DNA of 64,000 nucleotides from an uncultured Spirochaetales bacterium (GCA_949289305.1 CASENB010000024.1:1-64000), one strand, 5' to 3'. Numbered from the stretch's first letter, positions 33,188 through 43,396 are shown. Translations and numbers: made by a program. Notes: generated by a model from the letters alone, not told the origin.

Positions 33188-34366
33188 ATGAGAAAGAAGG
33201 TTTTGTCATTTTTTGTCAGTTTTTTTTATGAGATAGCTTATTTTCTTCATAAGCTTTTTTGTTGCCTTTTATGTATATTCCCTATAGATAGTAAAAAGAT
33301 TCATATATCATGTTGGAATGGAAGAGGTGGATATAGTGATAATCCTAAATACATTATAGATGAACTAGTGGCAACATATCCCAATGAATACAAGATCTAT
33401 TGGTCTGTTATTGATCCTGAAAAAACGACAGGTTTCCCTGAGTTTGTACATTTAGTAAAATATCATTCATTTATATCTCTTTTTCATCAAATTACAGCAT
33501 TTTTATGGATTGATAATTGCAGAAAAGACATGCCATATAAGAGAAAAAAGCAATATTATTTACAAACATGGCATGGCTCAGGCCCGCTTAAGAAAATTGA
33601 AGCTGATGTAGAAGATGCTTTAGTAATGGGATATAAGCAAAATGCAAAAAAAGATTCTAAAATGATTTCGGCCATATTATCAGGATCTGAAATTGAAAGT
33701 AATATTTACAGAAATTCTTTTTGGTATAATGGGCCTGTGTTGGAATTCGGTTCTCCTAGAACTGACTTCATGTTTAAAGTAAATAAAAATGATTTAAAAG
33801 CGAAGTTTTGCAAAGAATTTAGAATCCCTGCGGATTCAAAATTAGTACTCTATGCTCCTACATTTAGAGATAAAGCATCTAAAGAGTTTTCTTATGGCAT
33901 GAATGTAGATTTAGTGGTTGGAGCATTAACAGAAAACAATGGAGGAAATTGGTATTTCTTGCTGAGAACACATAAGAATAATAATATTTCAGTTTCTGAT
34001 TTAAAAACTAATACGAAGTGCATTGATGTAACATCTTATCCTGATATGCAAGAACTATTAGGGGTAGTAGATGTTGCAATAGACGATTATTCATCTTGGA
34101 TGTTCGACCTCCTTTATAATGATTGCCCCTGTTTTCTTTATGTTCCTGATTATGAAGAGTATGTAAAAGAACGAGGCTTTTATATAGATTTTTTGTCTTT
34201 GCCTTTTCCTTTAGCTCATAATATTGAGGAGCTTTGTTTTAACATTAAAACGTGTGATAATTCTCTGTTAAAGCAAAATAGAGAGAGTTTTAAAAAACAG
34301 ATTGGAACATTTAATGATGGATATGCATCAAAGAGAACTGTAGAGTGGATACATAATTTATTGTAA
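33188..34366 (+). CDS. CDP-glycerol glycerophosphotransferase family protein (TagF/TarL-like)
   Basis: A 392-residue protein with a hydrophobic N-terminal segment at about 1-30 and a CDP-glycerol:polyol-phosphate transferase domain. Signature blocks are YLQTWHGSGPLKKIEAD near 123-139, FGSPRTDFMF near 190, LVLYAPTFRDKASKEF near 218-233, LLRTHKNNN near 258 and DVAIDDYSSWMFDLLYNDCP near 297-316, all typical of the family. Such enzymes transfer glycerol- or ribitol-phosphate from CDP donors to build teichoic-acid-like chains or decorate capsules. It starts a run of four tightly packed plus-strand transferases. Presence in a diderm locus with Wzx and Wzy suggests a polyol-phosphate residue in the surface glycan. 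Confidence 0.88.
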   Translation: MRKKVLSFFVSFFYEIAYFLHKLFCCLLCIFPIDSKKIHISCWNGRGGYSDNPKYIIDELVATYPNEYKIYWSVIDPEKTTGFPEFVHLVKYHSFISLFHQITAFLWIDNCRKDMPYKRKKQYYLQTWHGSGPLKKIEADVEDALVMGYKQNAKKDSKMISAILSGSEIESNIYRNSFWYNGPVLEFGSPRTDFMFKVNKNDLKAKFCKEFRIPADSKLVLYAPTFRDKASKEFSYGMNVDLVVGALTENNGGNWYFLLRTHKNNNISVSDLKTNTKCIDVTSYPDMQELLGVVDVAIDDYSSWMFDLLYNDCPCFLYVPDYEEYVKERGFYIDFLSLPFPLAHNIEELCFNIKTCDNSLLKQNRESFKKQIGTFNDGYASKRTVEWIHNLL

Positions 34367-34378
34367 TGAGAGGTACAA

Positions 34379-35326
34379 ATGAGTGTTAATTGGAAGCAAG
34401 TGAAAATACTTATAAAGCAATATATTAAAACAAATTCTTTATTGTTCAATATAATTTCATTTGCTCATTTAGGGAGCTCGAATACAGCAACGTCTATCAT
34501 TGCGTCTTCAACTCAATTGAAAGCTTATAAGAAAATAAAACGCAAATATACTAAAAACATTTTTGTTGATTTATCAAATAAAGATATAAATAAAAAAGAA
34601 TCTCCTGCAATATGGATTTTTTGGTATCAAGGCTTTGATGAAGCTCCGGAACTAGTAAAAATTTGCTATAAATCAGTCAAAAAGAATTTTGCTAGTCATA
34701 AAATTATTTTAATTGATAAGAATAATATTGCTAACTATGTATCATTTCCATCTTTTATTTATGAAAAAGTAGAAAAAGGAATTATCTCAATTACTCACTT
34801 TTCAGATATACTCCGTTTGGCACTTTTATCTGAATATGGAGGAATATGGATTGATTCAACAGTGTTTTTCACTACACCGCAGAACGTTTTGATGGAAGAG
34901 AAAATGAAAAAAATTATTAATTCCGATTTCTTTATATTTAGATCATTACCCCCATCAAATTCTTGCAATTGTTCAAAAATTTCAAGTTGGTTTATCGTAT
35001 CTAAAAAGAAATCACCAATCGTGACTACGGCTTATAACATACTTCTTAAGTATTGGGAAAAAGAAAATAGCTTGATAGACTATTATCTTTTACATTTGTG
35101 TTTAATGCTTTCAATTGAATTAAATGATGACGTGTGGAAAGATACAATTATTTTAGATAACGGATATCCTCATTTATTACAGTTTTTATTTGACAGTACT
35201 TTTGACTTGAATAAGTATAGTGAAATTAGAGAATTAACTAACATTCATAAACTATCAAATAAGTTTAAACCAGATACAATAAAAAGAGGATCTTTTGGAG
35301 AAAAATTTTTTCTAGAGAAACTTTGA
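34379..35326 (+). CDS. Capsular polysaccharide synthesis glycosyltransferase (GT32-like)
   Basis: A 315-residue protein of the capsular-polysaccharide-synthesis/GT32-like group. Conserved blocks are AIWIFWYQGFDEAPELVKIC near 75-95, FSDILRLALLSEYGGIWIDS near 141-160 with the DxD-like metal site (GGIWIDSTV), and a C-terminal YPHLLQ region. It would transfer a sugar from a nucleotide donor to the growing repeat unit at the inner membrane face. A GAGAGG ribosome site precedes the ATG, 12 bases after the TagF-like gene. It is a paralogue of the minus-strand gene at 45490. Confidence 0.82.
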   Translation: MSVNWKQVKILIKQYIKTNSLLFNIISFAHLGSSNTATSIIASSTQLKAYKKIKRKYTKNIFVDLSNKDINKKESPAIWIFWYQGFDEAPELVKICYKSVKKNFASHKIILIDKNNIANYVSFPSFIYEKVEKGIISITHFSDILRLALLSEYGGIWIDSTVFFTTPQNVLMEEKMKKIINSDFFIFRSLPPSNSCNCSKISSWFIVSKKKSPIVTTAYNILLKYWEKENSLIDYYLLHLCLMLSIELNDDVWKDTIILDNGYPHLLQFLFDSTFDLNKYSEIRELTNIHKLSNKFKPDTIKRGSFGEKFFLEKL

Positions 35327-35376
35327 TAAAATTGATTATGAAAAATAGGCCTTTAGAAAATATATGGAGCTAAATA

Positions 35377-36291
35377 ATGTCGATAGGAAAAAGAAATAAA
35401 CACGCTTATCTTCTTTTAGTTGATAAAAATCCTTGGCAAATAAAAAAACTTTTACTTCTTTTAGACCATAAAAGAAATGATATTTTTATCCATATAGATG
35501 CAAAATCTTCTATGACTGCTAATGATATTGTAATTCCAGAAATGGTCTCTGATGTATATGTGTTTAAAGAAATAAAAATATATTGGTCTGATATTTCATT
35601 GACAATGGCAGAAATATTTTTACTGGAAAAGGCTAAGAGTATTCAGCGTTATCAATATTATCATTTATTGTCGGGATCGGATCTTCCTTTAAAAAAACAG
35701 CAGGATATTCTTCAATTCTTTGATGACAACAATGGAAAGGAATTTGTAGAATATCAAGTGCCTGGGCAATACTTGGAAAAACCATATTATGAAAGGATTA
35801 AATATTATCATGTCCTTTCGAAACACTATAGGCATCATGGAAAATTTCATTTAGTGAAAGATTATTTTTTTGTTGCAGTTGAGTATACTGTCATTTTCTT
35901 TCAAATGATATTGGGTGTAAATCGAATTAAAAATTTTAAGTTTGCTAAAGGTTCTCAATGGTTTGATATCACAGATGATTTAGCTACTTTTGTTTTGTCA
36001 AAGAAAGAATGGATAAAAAAACAATTTAATAGAACTAGAGCTAGTGATGAATCTTTTTTGTCTATATTAGTAGAGAACTCAGATTTTAAAGAGAGGCTAT
36101 ATAACAAAAAACTTAATGGTGATATGACAGGAAATATGCGCTATATAGATTGGAGTAGAGGAGAACCATATGTTTTTAAAAAAGAAGATTTAAATGATTT
36201 GATGTCTTCTAATTTACTTTTTGCTAGAAAGTTTGATGAAAATGTTGATAAAGAAATTATCGAAGCTGTTTTTTCTGTCTTGATGAGTTGA
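35377..36291 (+). CDS. GT14 beta-1,6-N-acetylglucosaminyltransferase-like (core-2/I-branching) enzyme
   Basis: A 304-residue protein of the core-2/I-branching family. The N-terminal block HAYLLLVDKNPWQIKKLLLL near 9-28 is followed by IFIHIDAKSSM near 36 and YYHLLSGSDLPLKKQQDILQ near 90-109, with the conserved SQWFDITDDLATFVL near 194-208 and ASDESFLSILVENS near 229. Bacterial members add branching sugars, often N-acetylglucosamine or xylose, to surface glycans. ATGGAGC before the start gives a ribosome site. It lies in the transferase run, seven bases before the GT4 gene. Confidence 0.85.
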   Translation: MSIGKRNKHAYLLLVDKNPWQIKKLLLLLDHKRNDIFIHIDAKSSMTANDIVIPEMVSDVYVFKEIKIYWSDISLTMAEIFLLEKAKSIQRYQYYHLLSGSDLPLKKQQDILQFFDDNNGKEFVEYQVPGQYLEKPYYERIKYYHVLSKHYRHHGKFHLVKDYFFVAVEYTVIFFQMILGVNRIKNFKFAKGSQWFDITDDLATFVLSKKEWIKKQFNRTRASDESFLSILVENSDFKERLYNKKLNGDMTGNMRYIDWSRGEPYVFKKEDLNDLMSSNLLFARKFDENVDKEIIEAVFSVLMS

Positions 36292-36298
36292 GGTAAGA

Positions 36299-37420
36299 AT
36301 GATAAAAGTTTTAGCCGTTTCTAATAGTTTAGATCCTCTATCTGGAGGTATTGAAACTTTCTTAATGAGTCTCTTTAATAATATTGACAGAAATATTATT
36401 CATATGGATTTTGTTGTCCATACTCAACAGCCGCAATATATTATCGAATTAATAACAAAACGAGGGAGTAAAATATTTGGAACATCTCCATACAATGTAT
36501 TCAAGTACAGAAAGTTTTGGAAAAATTTACTTAAAAAGCATAACGATTATGATTTTATTCATGTTCATTCTTACGATCCTGCTTTCTTGTATTTGAATAT
36601 TGCAAAAAAATACGGAATAAAAACTATCGTACATAGTCATACAACTAATATGCCTCATTTTGATCTAATTGATAGAATATGTAGATTGAATCAGTTTTTA
36701 TCGCATTATTCAGCAAATTATTTCTTTGGCTGTTCTTATCAAGCCATATGCGACAGATTTGGGGGAAACGTTGCCAAAACAAACAGGAGTTTTATCATAC
36801 CCAATGGTATAGATACAGAGAAATTTCGCTTTAACCCTGCTATGAGAAAAAAAATAAGAAAAGAACTTCAAATTGATTCTGATACTATTATTATAGGGCA
36901 GGTTGGTAGATTGTGTTATCAGAAAAATCAACTTTTTACGGTAGATGTTTTTTATGAATTTAATCTCATAAATCCCAAATCTCTTCTAATTTTTATAGGA
37001 AAAGGGTCTCTTGAGGAAGAATTAATAGAAAAAATAAGAAGATTTAAGCTTGAAGAAAAAGTAGTTTTCTTAGGAACAAAAAATAATATTCAAAATTATT
37101 TATCTGCTTTTGATGGATTTCTTTTTCCTTCTGCATATGAAGGATTTGGTATTGCTCTCGTTGAAGCACAGTGTTCAGGGCTTCCATGTTTAGTTTCTGA
37201 TGTTATTGTTCCCGAATGCGATATGGGATGTAACCTTATTTCTAAGTTAAGTTTAAAAAATGACAGTCCTCAAAAATGGGCTGAAACTTTACAAGAAAAA
37301 ATAAACTCTAGTACAGACCGATTAAATACTTATGAGGTTGTTTTCTCAAAGGGATATGATATAAAAATCAGCTCTAATTACCTTCAAAATCTTTATTTAT
37401 CTCTCCAATCTAAAGAATAG
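36299..37420 (+). CDS. Glycosyltransferase family 4 protein
   Basis: A 373-residue GT-B enzyme. The N-terminal acceptor domain contains SGGIETFLMSLFNNID near 16-31 and the C-terminal donor domain has IIIGQVGRLCYQKNQLFTVD near 196-215, FLGTKNNIQNYLSAFDGFLF near 256-275 and the EX7E motif PSAYEGFGIALVEAQCSGLP near 276-295. This is the normal pattern of retaining GT4 enzymes using nucleotide sugars. It closes the four-gene transferase run and presumably extends the repeat unit on undecaprenyl carrier. GAGG precedes the ATG. Confidence 0.9.
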   Translation: MIKVLAVSNSLDPLSGGIETFLMSLFNNIDRNIIHMDFVVHTQQPQYIIELITKRGSKIFGTSPYNVFKYRKFWKNLLKKHNDYDFIHVHSYDPAFLYLNIAKKYGIKTIVHSHTTNMPHFDLIDRICRLNQFLSHYSANYFFGCSYQAICDRFGGNVAKTNRSFIIPNGIDTEKFRFNPAMRKKIRKELQIDSDTIIIGQVGRLCYQKNQLFTVDVFYEFNLINPKSLLIFIGKGSLEEELIEKIRRFKLEEKVVFLGTKNNIQNYLSAFDGFLFPSAYEGFGIALVEAQCSGLPCLVSDVIVPECDMGCNLISKLSLKNDSPQKWAETLQEKINSSTDRLNTYEVVFSKGYDIKISSNYLQNLYLSLQSKE

Positions 37421-37493
37421 AAAGATGATGATGTGCCAATTCAGTATAATTGTGCTTCATTTATTTATTATTTTAAATTATGGTTTCTTTTGA

Positions 37494-37499
37494 TATAAT
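37494..37499 (+). promoter_or_regulatory. -10 element (TATAAT) eight bases before the second MMPL start
   Basis: Consensus TATAAT is followed by TATCCAAC and the ATG at 37508, with no ribosome site. The arrangement copies that of the paralogue at 29470. Confidence 0.5.
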
Positions 37500-37507
37500 T
37501 ATCCAAC

Positions 37508-39994
37508 ATGAATAAAAATACAGCTAGAGATTCTAAAATAGAAAGAATATTTGAAAGTGTAATTAGAGCCATTCTGAAGTTTAGGATTCCTATTTTAATT
37601 TTAATTGCTGTAGCAACAGCTTTTTTTGTGTATGCGCTATTTTCGTTACAAATTGACGCAAATATTTTTGGGATGTACACTGGAGTTCCCCCTTCTGTTC
37701 ATGTATTAACGCCTTCAGATAAACCTGATGGACCTCCTGTGTATTTTATGTTTCCTGATGATTATGAAGAATTTGTTCCAGAACAATATGGTTATACAGA
37801 ACGGCCAGAGAGTGAAAAGTTGCATGCTTCTATTCCTGACTATATGAAACAAGGAAGGACTTACAATTCTTTTGGAGATGGATTTGTAGTAGTGTTTTCA
37901 TCTTCTCTGCTTTATACTCCTGAAGTTTTAAATTTACTCTATGATGTAATGATCGAATTGGAATCTTTGGACAAGATTGGTTCCTGTTTATCGCCTTTTG
38001 ACTTTGTGACTGTAGAAAAACATGGTTCTAGGTTGACGATTACTCCAATGGCTCCAGTATCAAGAGGTGAAGAATGGACAGCAGAGAGTGCTGCAATATT
38101 TAAAGAACGATTGCTAAATGATGATATGGCAAGAAATTACCTTTACAGTGCAGATGGTGATACTATAATGCTATATTATAGAACAGAGGCTTATACTCAA
38201 GCTGAGCAAGATGTTTTAAATGCAATTATAGATCCTTTAAGAGACTATGGTAGGGTTGCAATCAATGGAGGCAGTACAATAATTAATCGTGTTACGCATT
38301 ATATTTTCAATGATTTAGGTATACTGCTATCCTTATGTTTTGTTGTTATTCTTTTGGTATATTATTTGTCTTATAGATCTTTAAGAGCTGTTGTAATACC
38401 GTCTACGCTTTCAATAATAGGTATAATTTGGACGCTAGGTACAATGTCGTTAATGGGGTATAAGCTTACAATAATTTCAATACTAACTCCATGTTTGGTT
38501 TTAACGCTAGGATCTTCGTATTCAGTTCATATGCTATCAGAATATTTTACTGAATCTAAAGATTTAAAAAAAGCTGTAATGGGGTATGCAAGAATTTCAA
38601 AAACAATACTTTCTGCATGCTTAACAACAATAATGGGTTTTATATCTATGGTGGTTTGCAGAATGGATATGTTTAGGCAATTTGGAATATCTGTAAGCAT
38701 TGGAATTGCATATTGTGCTATTCTTTCAATTCTTTATTTGCCTTCGGTTCTTTCAATGCTTCCGCAGCCAAAAGAGAAAAAAGTAGAAAAGATTAAAAAC
38801 GGAAAAATAATGGGAAGCTTCATAAATTTTGTTGGAATTTCTGTAACAAGATATTGGGCAATAATACTTATAAGCTTTGGCGCTTTAATTATTGGATATG
38901 CATATGTAAATGATAAAATACCTTTTAATTCAAACTATGTTGATTATTTCCCACAGGATGATCCGTTTGTACAAGACACTGAATTTTTTGCAAAAACAAT
39001 GGGAGGTACAGATCCTTATTACATGGAAATAGTAGCTCCAAATAGAGAGCCTGGGTTTTTCTTAAAATCTGAAAACATTAAAAAGATTTATGACTATGAG
39101 AAAACTGTAATGGAAGCATGTCCCGATATCGTTCAGAGTTTATCATTCCCTCAATACGTTGGATTTTTAAATAAAGTATATTCAGGTGTTAACGAAATTC
39201 CTGAAAACAACGGGCTAATAAATCTTCTTTATAGGATCCTTCAACAAATGAAAGGATATATGGAATCAAATGTGCTCGATGTTCTCATTAATGAAGATGC
39301 ATCTGTAATTACTCTTGCAATGAGGAATTTCGATGCTTTTGAACAGAATTTACAAACAACCGTAAGTGCAATGAGAGTTGAAGAGACTTTAGATTATTAT
39401 AGATATATGCTTCCAGAAGGAACTACCTCTAGAATATATTGTGCTGCCTCTACTTCTCTTAGAGCTAATCAAATGATTGTAGATGATCAGAATTTAGCAA
39501 CAAGGATTTCAATGATTGCAACGATAATAATTGCAGCATTTACGCTTTTCTCGTTGTTTAGAGGAATTGCTGCTATTATTCCTGTTGTTGTTGGCATAAT
39601 GTTTAGTTATATCTTTATGTATATTACAGGCATTCCTTTTGATCTTGTTACTATAGGATTTTCTTCTATAACTTTTGGAGCGGGAATAGATGATGCCTTG
39701 CACTTCTTATTGCATTATAGAGAAATAAAGAAGAATAACAAAAATAAATCAATCGAAGAGGTTATAATACTGACGCTTAATGAAACAGGCAGACCTATAA
39801 TTCTCACAACTGTATCAATTGTGGCAGGGATGTGCATGCTTTTGTTTGCTTCATTTACCCCCATCATGTACTTTGGTCTTTTTATGAGCGTATCCTTAAC
39901 AATAGCGATGTTAGCGACGCTTTTTGTTCTGCCTGTTGTAATGATAGTGTCAAATAAAGTAAAACATTATTTTGCAAGAAGGCTTAGAAGATAA
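37508..39994 (+). CDS. MMPL/RND-family transporter (second paralogue)
   Basis: An 828-residue paralogue of the transporter at 29470, aligning along the full length, including the N-terminal helix at about 22-45, LTLGSSYSVHMLSEYFTESK near 335, the second-half FGAGIDDALHFLLHYREIKK near 724, and identical-looking periplasmic blocks such as YTPEVLN and GGTDPYYME. Topology is again 1+5 and 1+5 helices with two periplasmic loops. It overlaps the Wzx gene start by one base (TAATG), so exporter and flippase are translationally coupled. That is direct context evidence that the exporter serves the glycan or a glycolipid of this locus. Substrate specificity is unknown. Confidence 0.86.
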   Translation: MNKNTARDSKIERIFESVIRAILKFRIPILILIAVATAFFVYALFSLQIDANIFGMYTGVPPSVHVLTPSDKPDGPPVYFMFPDDYEEFVPEQYGYTERPESEKLHASIPDYMKQGRTYNSFGDGFVVVFSSSLLYTPEVLNLLYDVMIELESLDKIGSCLSPFDFVTVEKHGSRLTITPMAPVSRGEEWTAESAAIFKERLLNDDMARNYLYSADGDTIMLYYRTEAYTQAEQDVLNAIIDPLRDYGRVAINGGSTIINRVTHYIFNDLGILLSLCFVVILLVYYLSYRSLRAVVIPSTLSIIGIIWTLGTMSLMGYKLTIISILTPCLVLTLGSSYSVHMLSEYFTESKDLKKAVMGYARISKTILSACLTTIMGFISMVVCRMDMFRQFGISVSIGIAYCAILSILYLPSVLSMLPQPKEKKVEKIKNGKIMGSFINFVGISVTRYWAIILISFGALIIGYAYVNDKIPFNSNYVDYFPQDDPFVQDTEFFAKTMGGTDPYYMEIVAPNREPGFFLKSENIKKIYDYEKTVMEACPDIVQSLSFPQYVGFLNKVYSGVNEIPENNGLINLLYRILQQMKGYMESNVLDVLINEDASVITLAMRNFDAFEQNLQTTVSAMRVEETLDYYRYMLPEGTTSRIYCAASTSLRANQMIVDDQNLATRISMIATIIIAAFTLFSLFRGIAAIIPVVVGIMFSYIFMYITGIPFDLVTIGFSSITFGAGIDDALHFLLHYREIKKNNKNKSIEEVIILTLNETGRPIILTTVSIVAGMCMLLFASFTPIMYFGLFMSVSLTIAMLATLFVLPVVMIVSNKVKHYFARRLRR

Positions 39995-41538
39995 TGGCTA
40001 ATAACACGAACGAATACAGATTCAAAAGCTCAACAAGGAATGCAACTGTTGCCATTGTTACTCAAATAATAATGGGTGTCGTTAGCTTTGTTGAGCGAAT
40101 TGTGTTCAATCAGTGTTTTATAGCCGATTATCTTGGTTTTTATAGCCTGTTTAAGAATATAATTTCGGTTTTATCTGTTGCTGAATTAGGATTAAATGTT
40201 GCTATTGCATATTCCCTATATGAACCTCTGGCAAATGATAATTTTGATGAGATAAAAGCGATAATGGATTTTTTAAGGAAAATCTATTTTGCCATTGGAT
40301 CTTTTATATTGGTTGGAGGCTTGATTTTTACTCCATTTTTAAAATTTTTCGTTAAAACAGGAGTTTCAATGTCTTCTGTTCAAATATATTTCATAATTTT
40401 CCTCCTTAGTACTGTTTTTGAATATTATTTTTCGTATAAGTACATATTATTTAGTGCAGATCAGAAACAGTATATTTCAACCTTAATCACCAATTTATCT
40501 TGGACTACTCTTTACATTATTCAAATATTTATTTCTATATATACGCATAATTTTCTTTATTATTCTTTGACTCTGTTTATTATAGATTTTTTTAGATGTA
40601 TTTCTATTAACTTAATTGCAAATAAATACTATAAATACCTTAAAGTAAAAACAAAGATAAAACTTAGTAAGGGAAGTAAACACAAAATTCTTTTTAATAT
40701 AAGGGGATTGATGATTTCTAAAATCGGAGGCGTCGCTGTAAATTCTACTGATAGTATTTTAATAAGTGCTATTGTTGGTTCTTCCATACTAGGCCTTTAC
40801 TCTAACTATCAAATGATTGTTACGGGATTGCTTGGCTTTACCACGATTTTTCCTAATGCGATTACTGCATCATTGGGAAATCAAGGGGCAACGGAATCTA
40901 ATGATTCTGTTGCGACAGGATATAGGTCTATAGATATGAGTTACTTCATAATATATAGTATCCTATCCATCGTTCTTTTGAACATTATCAATCCTATTAT
41001 TGGAACTTTTTTCGGCAAAGATAGATGCCTTCCTTTTAGTTCTGCATTAATAATTTGCATATTATTTTATCTTAACAATAATAAGTCCCTATATAACACA
41101 TACAAGTCTTCTTTAGGACTATTCTGGTACGATAGATATCGTCCTTTAATTTCTGGAGCTACCAATATAATTGTATCTATTTTCCTTGGAAATATAATGG
41201 GATTTAATGGAATTCTTTTGGGCACAATATTTACTTACGTAGTAATAGATCTATGGGTTGAACCTATGATTATCTACCATTATGGATTTCACCTTAGCTC
41301 AAGAAGATATATTTCCTTTGCAATGATAAGGTTGCTTTTAATAGTTGTTATAATGTTTTTTACACATTATGTTACAAGTTTTATTCCAGAATTTGGAATA
41401 TTAAACATCATACTAAAAGCTGTTATTTCCTTATTGATTTCAGCCTTAATACTCTTTATTGTTTTCCATAGAGATGTTTATGTTAGACAATCAATAAAGG
41501 CATTACAGACGTTCTTGCGTAAAAAGAAAGATCGCTGA
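39994..41538 (+). CDS. Wzx-type polysaccharide flippase (oligosaccharide transporter)
   Basis: A 514-residue membrane protein with about 14 hydrophobic helices of the polysaccharide transporter (MOP/PST) family. The N-terminal block RNATVAIVTQIIMGVVSFVE near 15-34 and FNQCFIADYLGFYSLFKNII near 38-57 are family-typical, as is MISKIGGVAVNSTDSILISA near 231-250. It would flip undecaprenyl-linked repeat units to the periplasm. Its ATG overlaps the MMPL stop and its stop lies eight bases before the Wzi-type gene, so MMPL, flippase and Wzi form one operon. Confidence 0.88.
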   Translation: MANNTNEYRFKSSTRNATVAIVTQIIMGVVSFVERIVFNQCFIADYLGFYSLFKNIISVLSVAELGLNVAIAYSLYEPLANDNFDEIKAIMDFLRKIYFAIGSFILVGGLIFTPFLKFFVKTGVSMSSVQIYFIIFLLSTVFEYYFSYKYILFSADQKQYISTLITNLSWTTLYIIQIFISIYTHNFLYYSLTLFIIDFFRCISINLIANKYYKYLKVKTKIKLSKGSKHKILFNIRGLMISKIGGVAVNSTDSILISAIVGSSILGLYSNYQMIVTGLLGFTTIFPNAITASLGNQGATESNDSVATGYRSIDMSYFIIYSILSIVLLNIINPIIGTFFGKDRCLPFSSALIICILFYLNNNKSLYNTYKSSLGLFWYDRYRPLISGATNIIVSIFLGNIMGFNGILLGTIFTYVVIDLWVEPMIIYHYGFHLSSRRYISFAMIRLLLIVVIMFFTHYVTSFIPEFGILNIILKAVISLLISALILFIVFHRDVYVRQSIKALQTFLRKKKDR

Positions 41539-41546
41539 GGGGTAAA

Positions 41547-43331
41547 ATGAAAAGAATAACGATATTTGCTGTGCTAATAATGCTAATAAGTTCTCTATTT
41601 GCATCCAATTTGCAAAAGATCTATACAACAAGAGACGATACATACAAAAGGGTTGAAACTCTATGTTCGAGAGCTGGTGTTATCGGCCCATCATCATTTT
41701 CCCCTCTGTCTGCACGTGTTCTTCAAATAGCACTCGATAGGATAGACAGAGAAACATTAAGCGAAAGAGATAAGGCAGAATACGATTCCCTTTATGCTGA
41801 AATTATAGAAGATCATTACTTATACGATAGCAAAGGTTTTGGTATCTCTCCTATTGCAGGAGTTAACATTGGCATAAACATTGCAAATTATTCAGACTTT
41901 GAATATGGAAACACATCATCTGGAGGAACAGCACAAACAGACAGAAGAGAAGACACTTTGATTCCATATAGATATGAAGATCCTTCCCTATCTTTGGGAG
42001 CAAAGATGAAATTCGGAGACAATGTATATTTAGAAGGCCGAATCGATTTAAAAAATCGAAATCAAATGATGCAAGAAACAACATTTGGCTGGGTTTATAG
42101 CAATCAAATACCAGAGAGAGCTTTTTTCTCAGGCATTCCAGGAGAATGGCCATATAGAGCAGGAGGAAGTTTTGGCAATGATTACGTAAGCTTTATATTA
42201 GGTCGATTTCCACATAGCATGGGAAGTGGAATCACAGGGAACATGGTAGTAGGAGACAATTTTGATTATCAAGAAGTTGTCACCCTTTCTTTTTTAAGCA
42301 ATTATTTTTCTTATAACATGTCTCTTACAAGATTTGATCAGCAAATTATAACTGATGCTGAAAATCAGATCACGCAATTTTCAAGAAATGAGTTTTCTGG
42401 GCCACAACAATATAGAGTCGTTCACCGCTTTGACGTAAATATAGTAAATAAAGCAAGAATCGTTTTAAATCTTGCAACCCTATATAACTCATCTAATGCA
42501 TTTGACGTCCGTTTCTTCTATCCTTTCGTGATATCTCATAATTATTACAATTATTCAAACGATGTAGATAAAACATACTTTGATGAAGCAAACAATCTTT
42601 TATCTGTTGAAGTTGAATGGAATATTGTAAAGGGGTTGGATTTTAATGCGCAAGTTGCTGTAGATCAAATGCAAATGTTCTGGGAAAACGATTCAGCTCT
42701 TCCTGCTGCATACGGCCTTCTTGGAAATTTAAAATACAATACATCACTTGGAAAAGGAACGTTAAATACTTGGTTTGAAGTCGCATACACTAATCCTTAT
42801 CTTTATCTGAACGGAAAAAGAGATGTCGATGAGAATGGAAATGTCATAGAAAACTCAATAGATTACAATCTAGATTATGTTGTTGGATATCTAACGCAAT
42901 ATTTAGATGATTATGGTTACTCGGGATATGTTTATGGACCCGATACAATCGCATTCTCTATTGGTGCTCAATATTTAGCAGATGATGATAAGTATGAAGT
43001 CGGAGGAAACCTACTATATAAAATAAAGGGCCGAAAAGGGCTTAAACATTACTCTCCTGGATGCTATGGCTCAATTGTTGATATGAGTAATGCATATATA
43101 GAAAGCGATTCAGATACTTTCATGAATACATTTACTCCATCTGGAGGATGGAAAGAGGCTGAACATCTATTGAAGCTTGCAATTTATGGAAAGTATAACT
43201 TTAAATACATATGGGGGAAGTTAACAGTATATTCTGCCTTTGGTTTTAATACGTATTTTAATTTTAACCATGTAGTTGGGAATACAGAATTTCAACCCCA
43301 ATTGTTAATTGGAGCTAAATATTCTTATTAG
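41547..43331 (+). CDS. Wzi-family capsule assembly outer-membrane protein
   Basis: A 594-residue protein with a signal peptide at about 1-19 (MKRITIFAVLIMLISSLFA), a short N-terminal helical plug-like region and a beta-barrel. Blocks shared with the protein at 24261 include YVSFILGRFPHSMGSGITGN near 213-232 and VVGDNFDYQEVVTLSFLSNY near 234-253. The last strand ends in FQPQLLIGAKYSY. Wzi binds and anchors capsule at the outer membrane. It follows the flippase with a GAGGGG ribosome site, which strongly supports a capsule-like product for this locus. Confidence 0.82.
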   Translation: MKRITIFAVLIMLISSLFASNLQKIYTTRDDTYKRVETLCSRAGVIGPSSFSPLSARVLQIALDRIDRETLSERDKAEYDSLYAEIIEDHYLYDSKGFGISPIAGVNIGINIANYSDFEYGNTSSGGTAQTDRREDTLIPYRYEDPSLSLGAKMKFGDNVYLEGRIDLKNRNQMMQETTFGWVYSNQIPERAFFSGIPGEWPYRAGGSFGNDYVSFILGRFPHSMGSGITGNMVVGDNFDYQEVVTLSFLSNYFSYNMSLTRFDQQIITDAENQITQFSRNEFSGPQQYRVVHRFDVNIVNKARIVLNLATLYNSSNAFDVRFFYPFVISHNYYNYSNDVDKTYFDEANNLLSVEVEWNIVKGLDFNAQVAVDQMQMFWENDSALPAAYGLLGNLKYNTSLGKGTLNTWFEVAYTNPYLYLNGKRDVDENGNVIENSIDYNLDYVVGYLTQYLDDYGYSGYVYGPDTIAFSIGAQYLADDDKYEVGGNLLYKIKGRKGLKHYSPGCYGSIVDMSNAYIESDSDTFMNTFTPSGGWKEAEHLLKLAIYGKYNFKYIWGKLTVYSAFGFNTYFNFNHVVGNTEFQPQLLIGAKYSY

Positions 43332-43342
43332 TAAGGATAACG

Positions 43343-43372
43343 TTGCTATATTAATTTAAATTCAAATATAAT
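43343..43372 (+). promoter_or_regulatory. Promoter before the Wzy-like gene
   Basis: TTGCTA (43343-43348), an 18-base spacer and TATAAT (43367-43372), giving a leader of about 17 bases with a GAGAG ribosome site before the ATG at 43397. Confidence 0.5.
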
Positions 43373-43396
43373 ACACAGGTCTGATGAGAGATAAAA

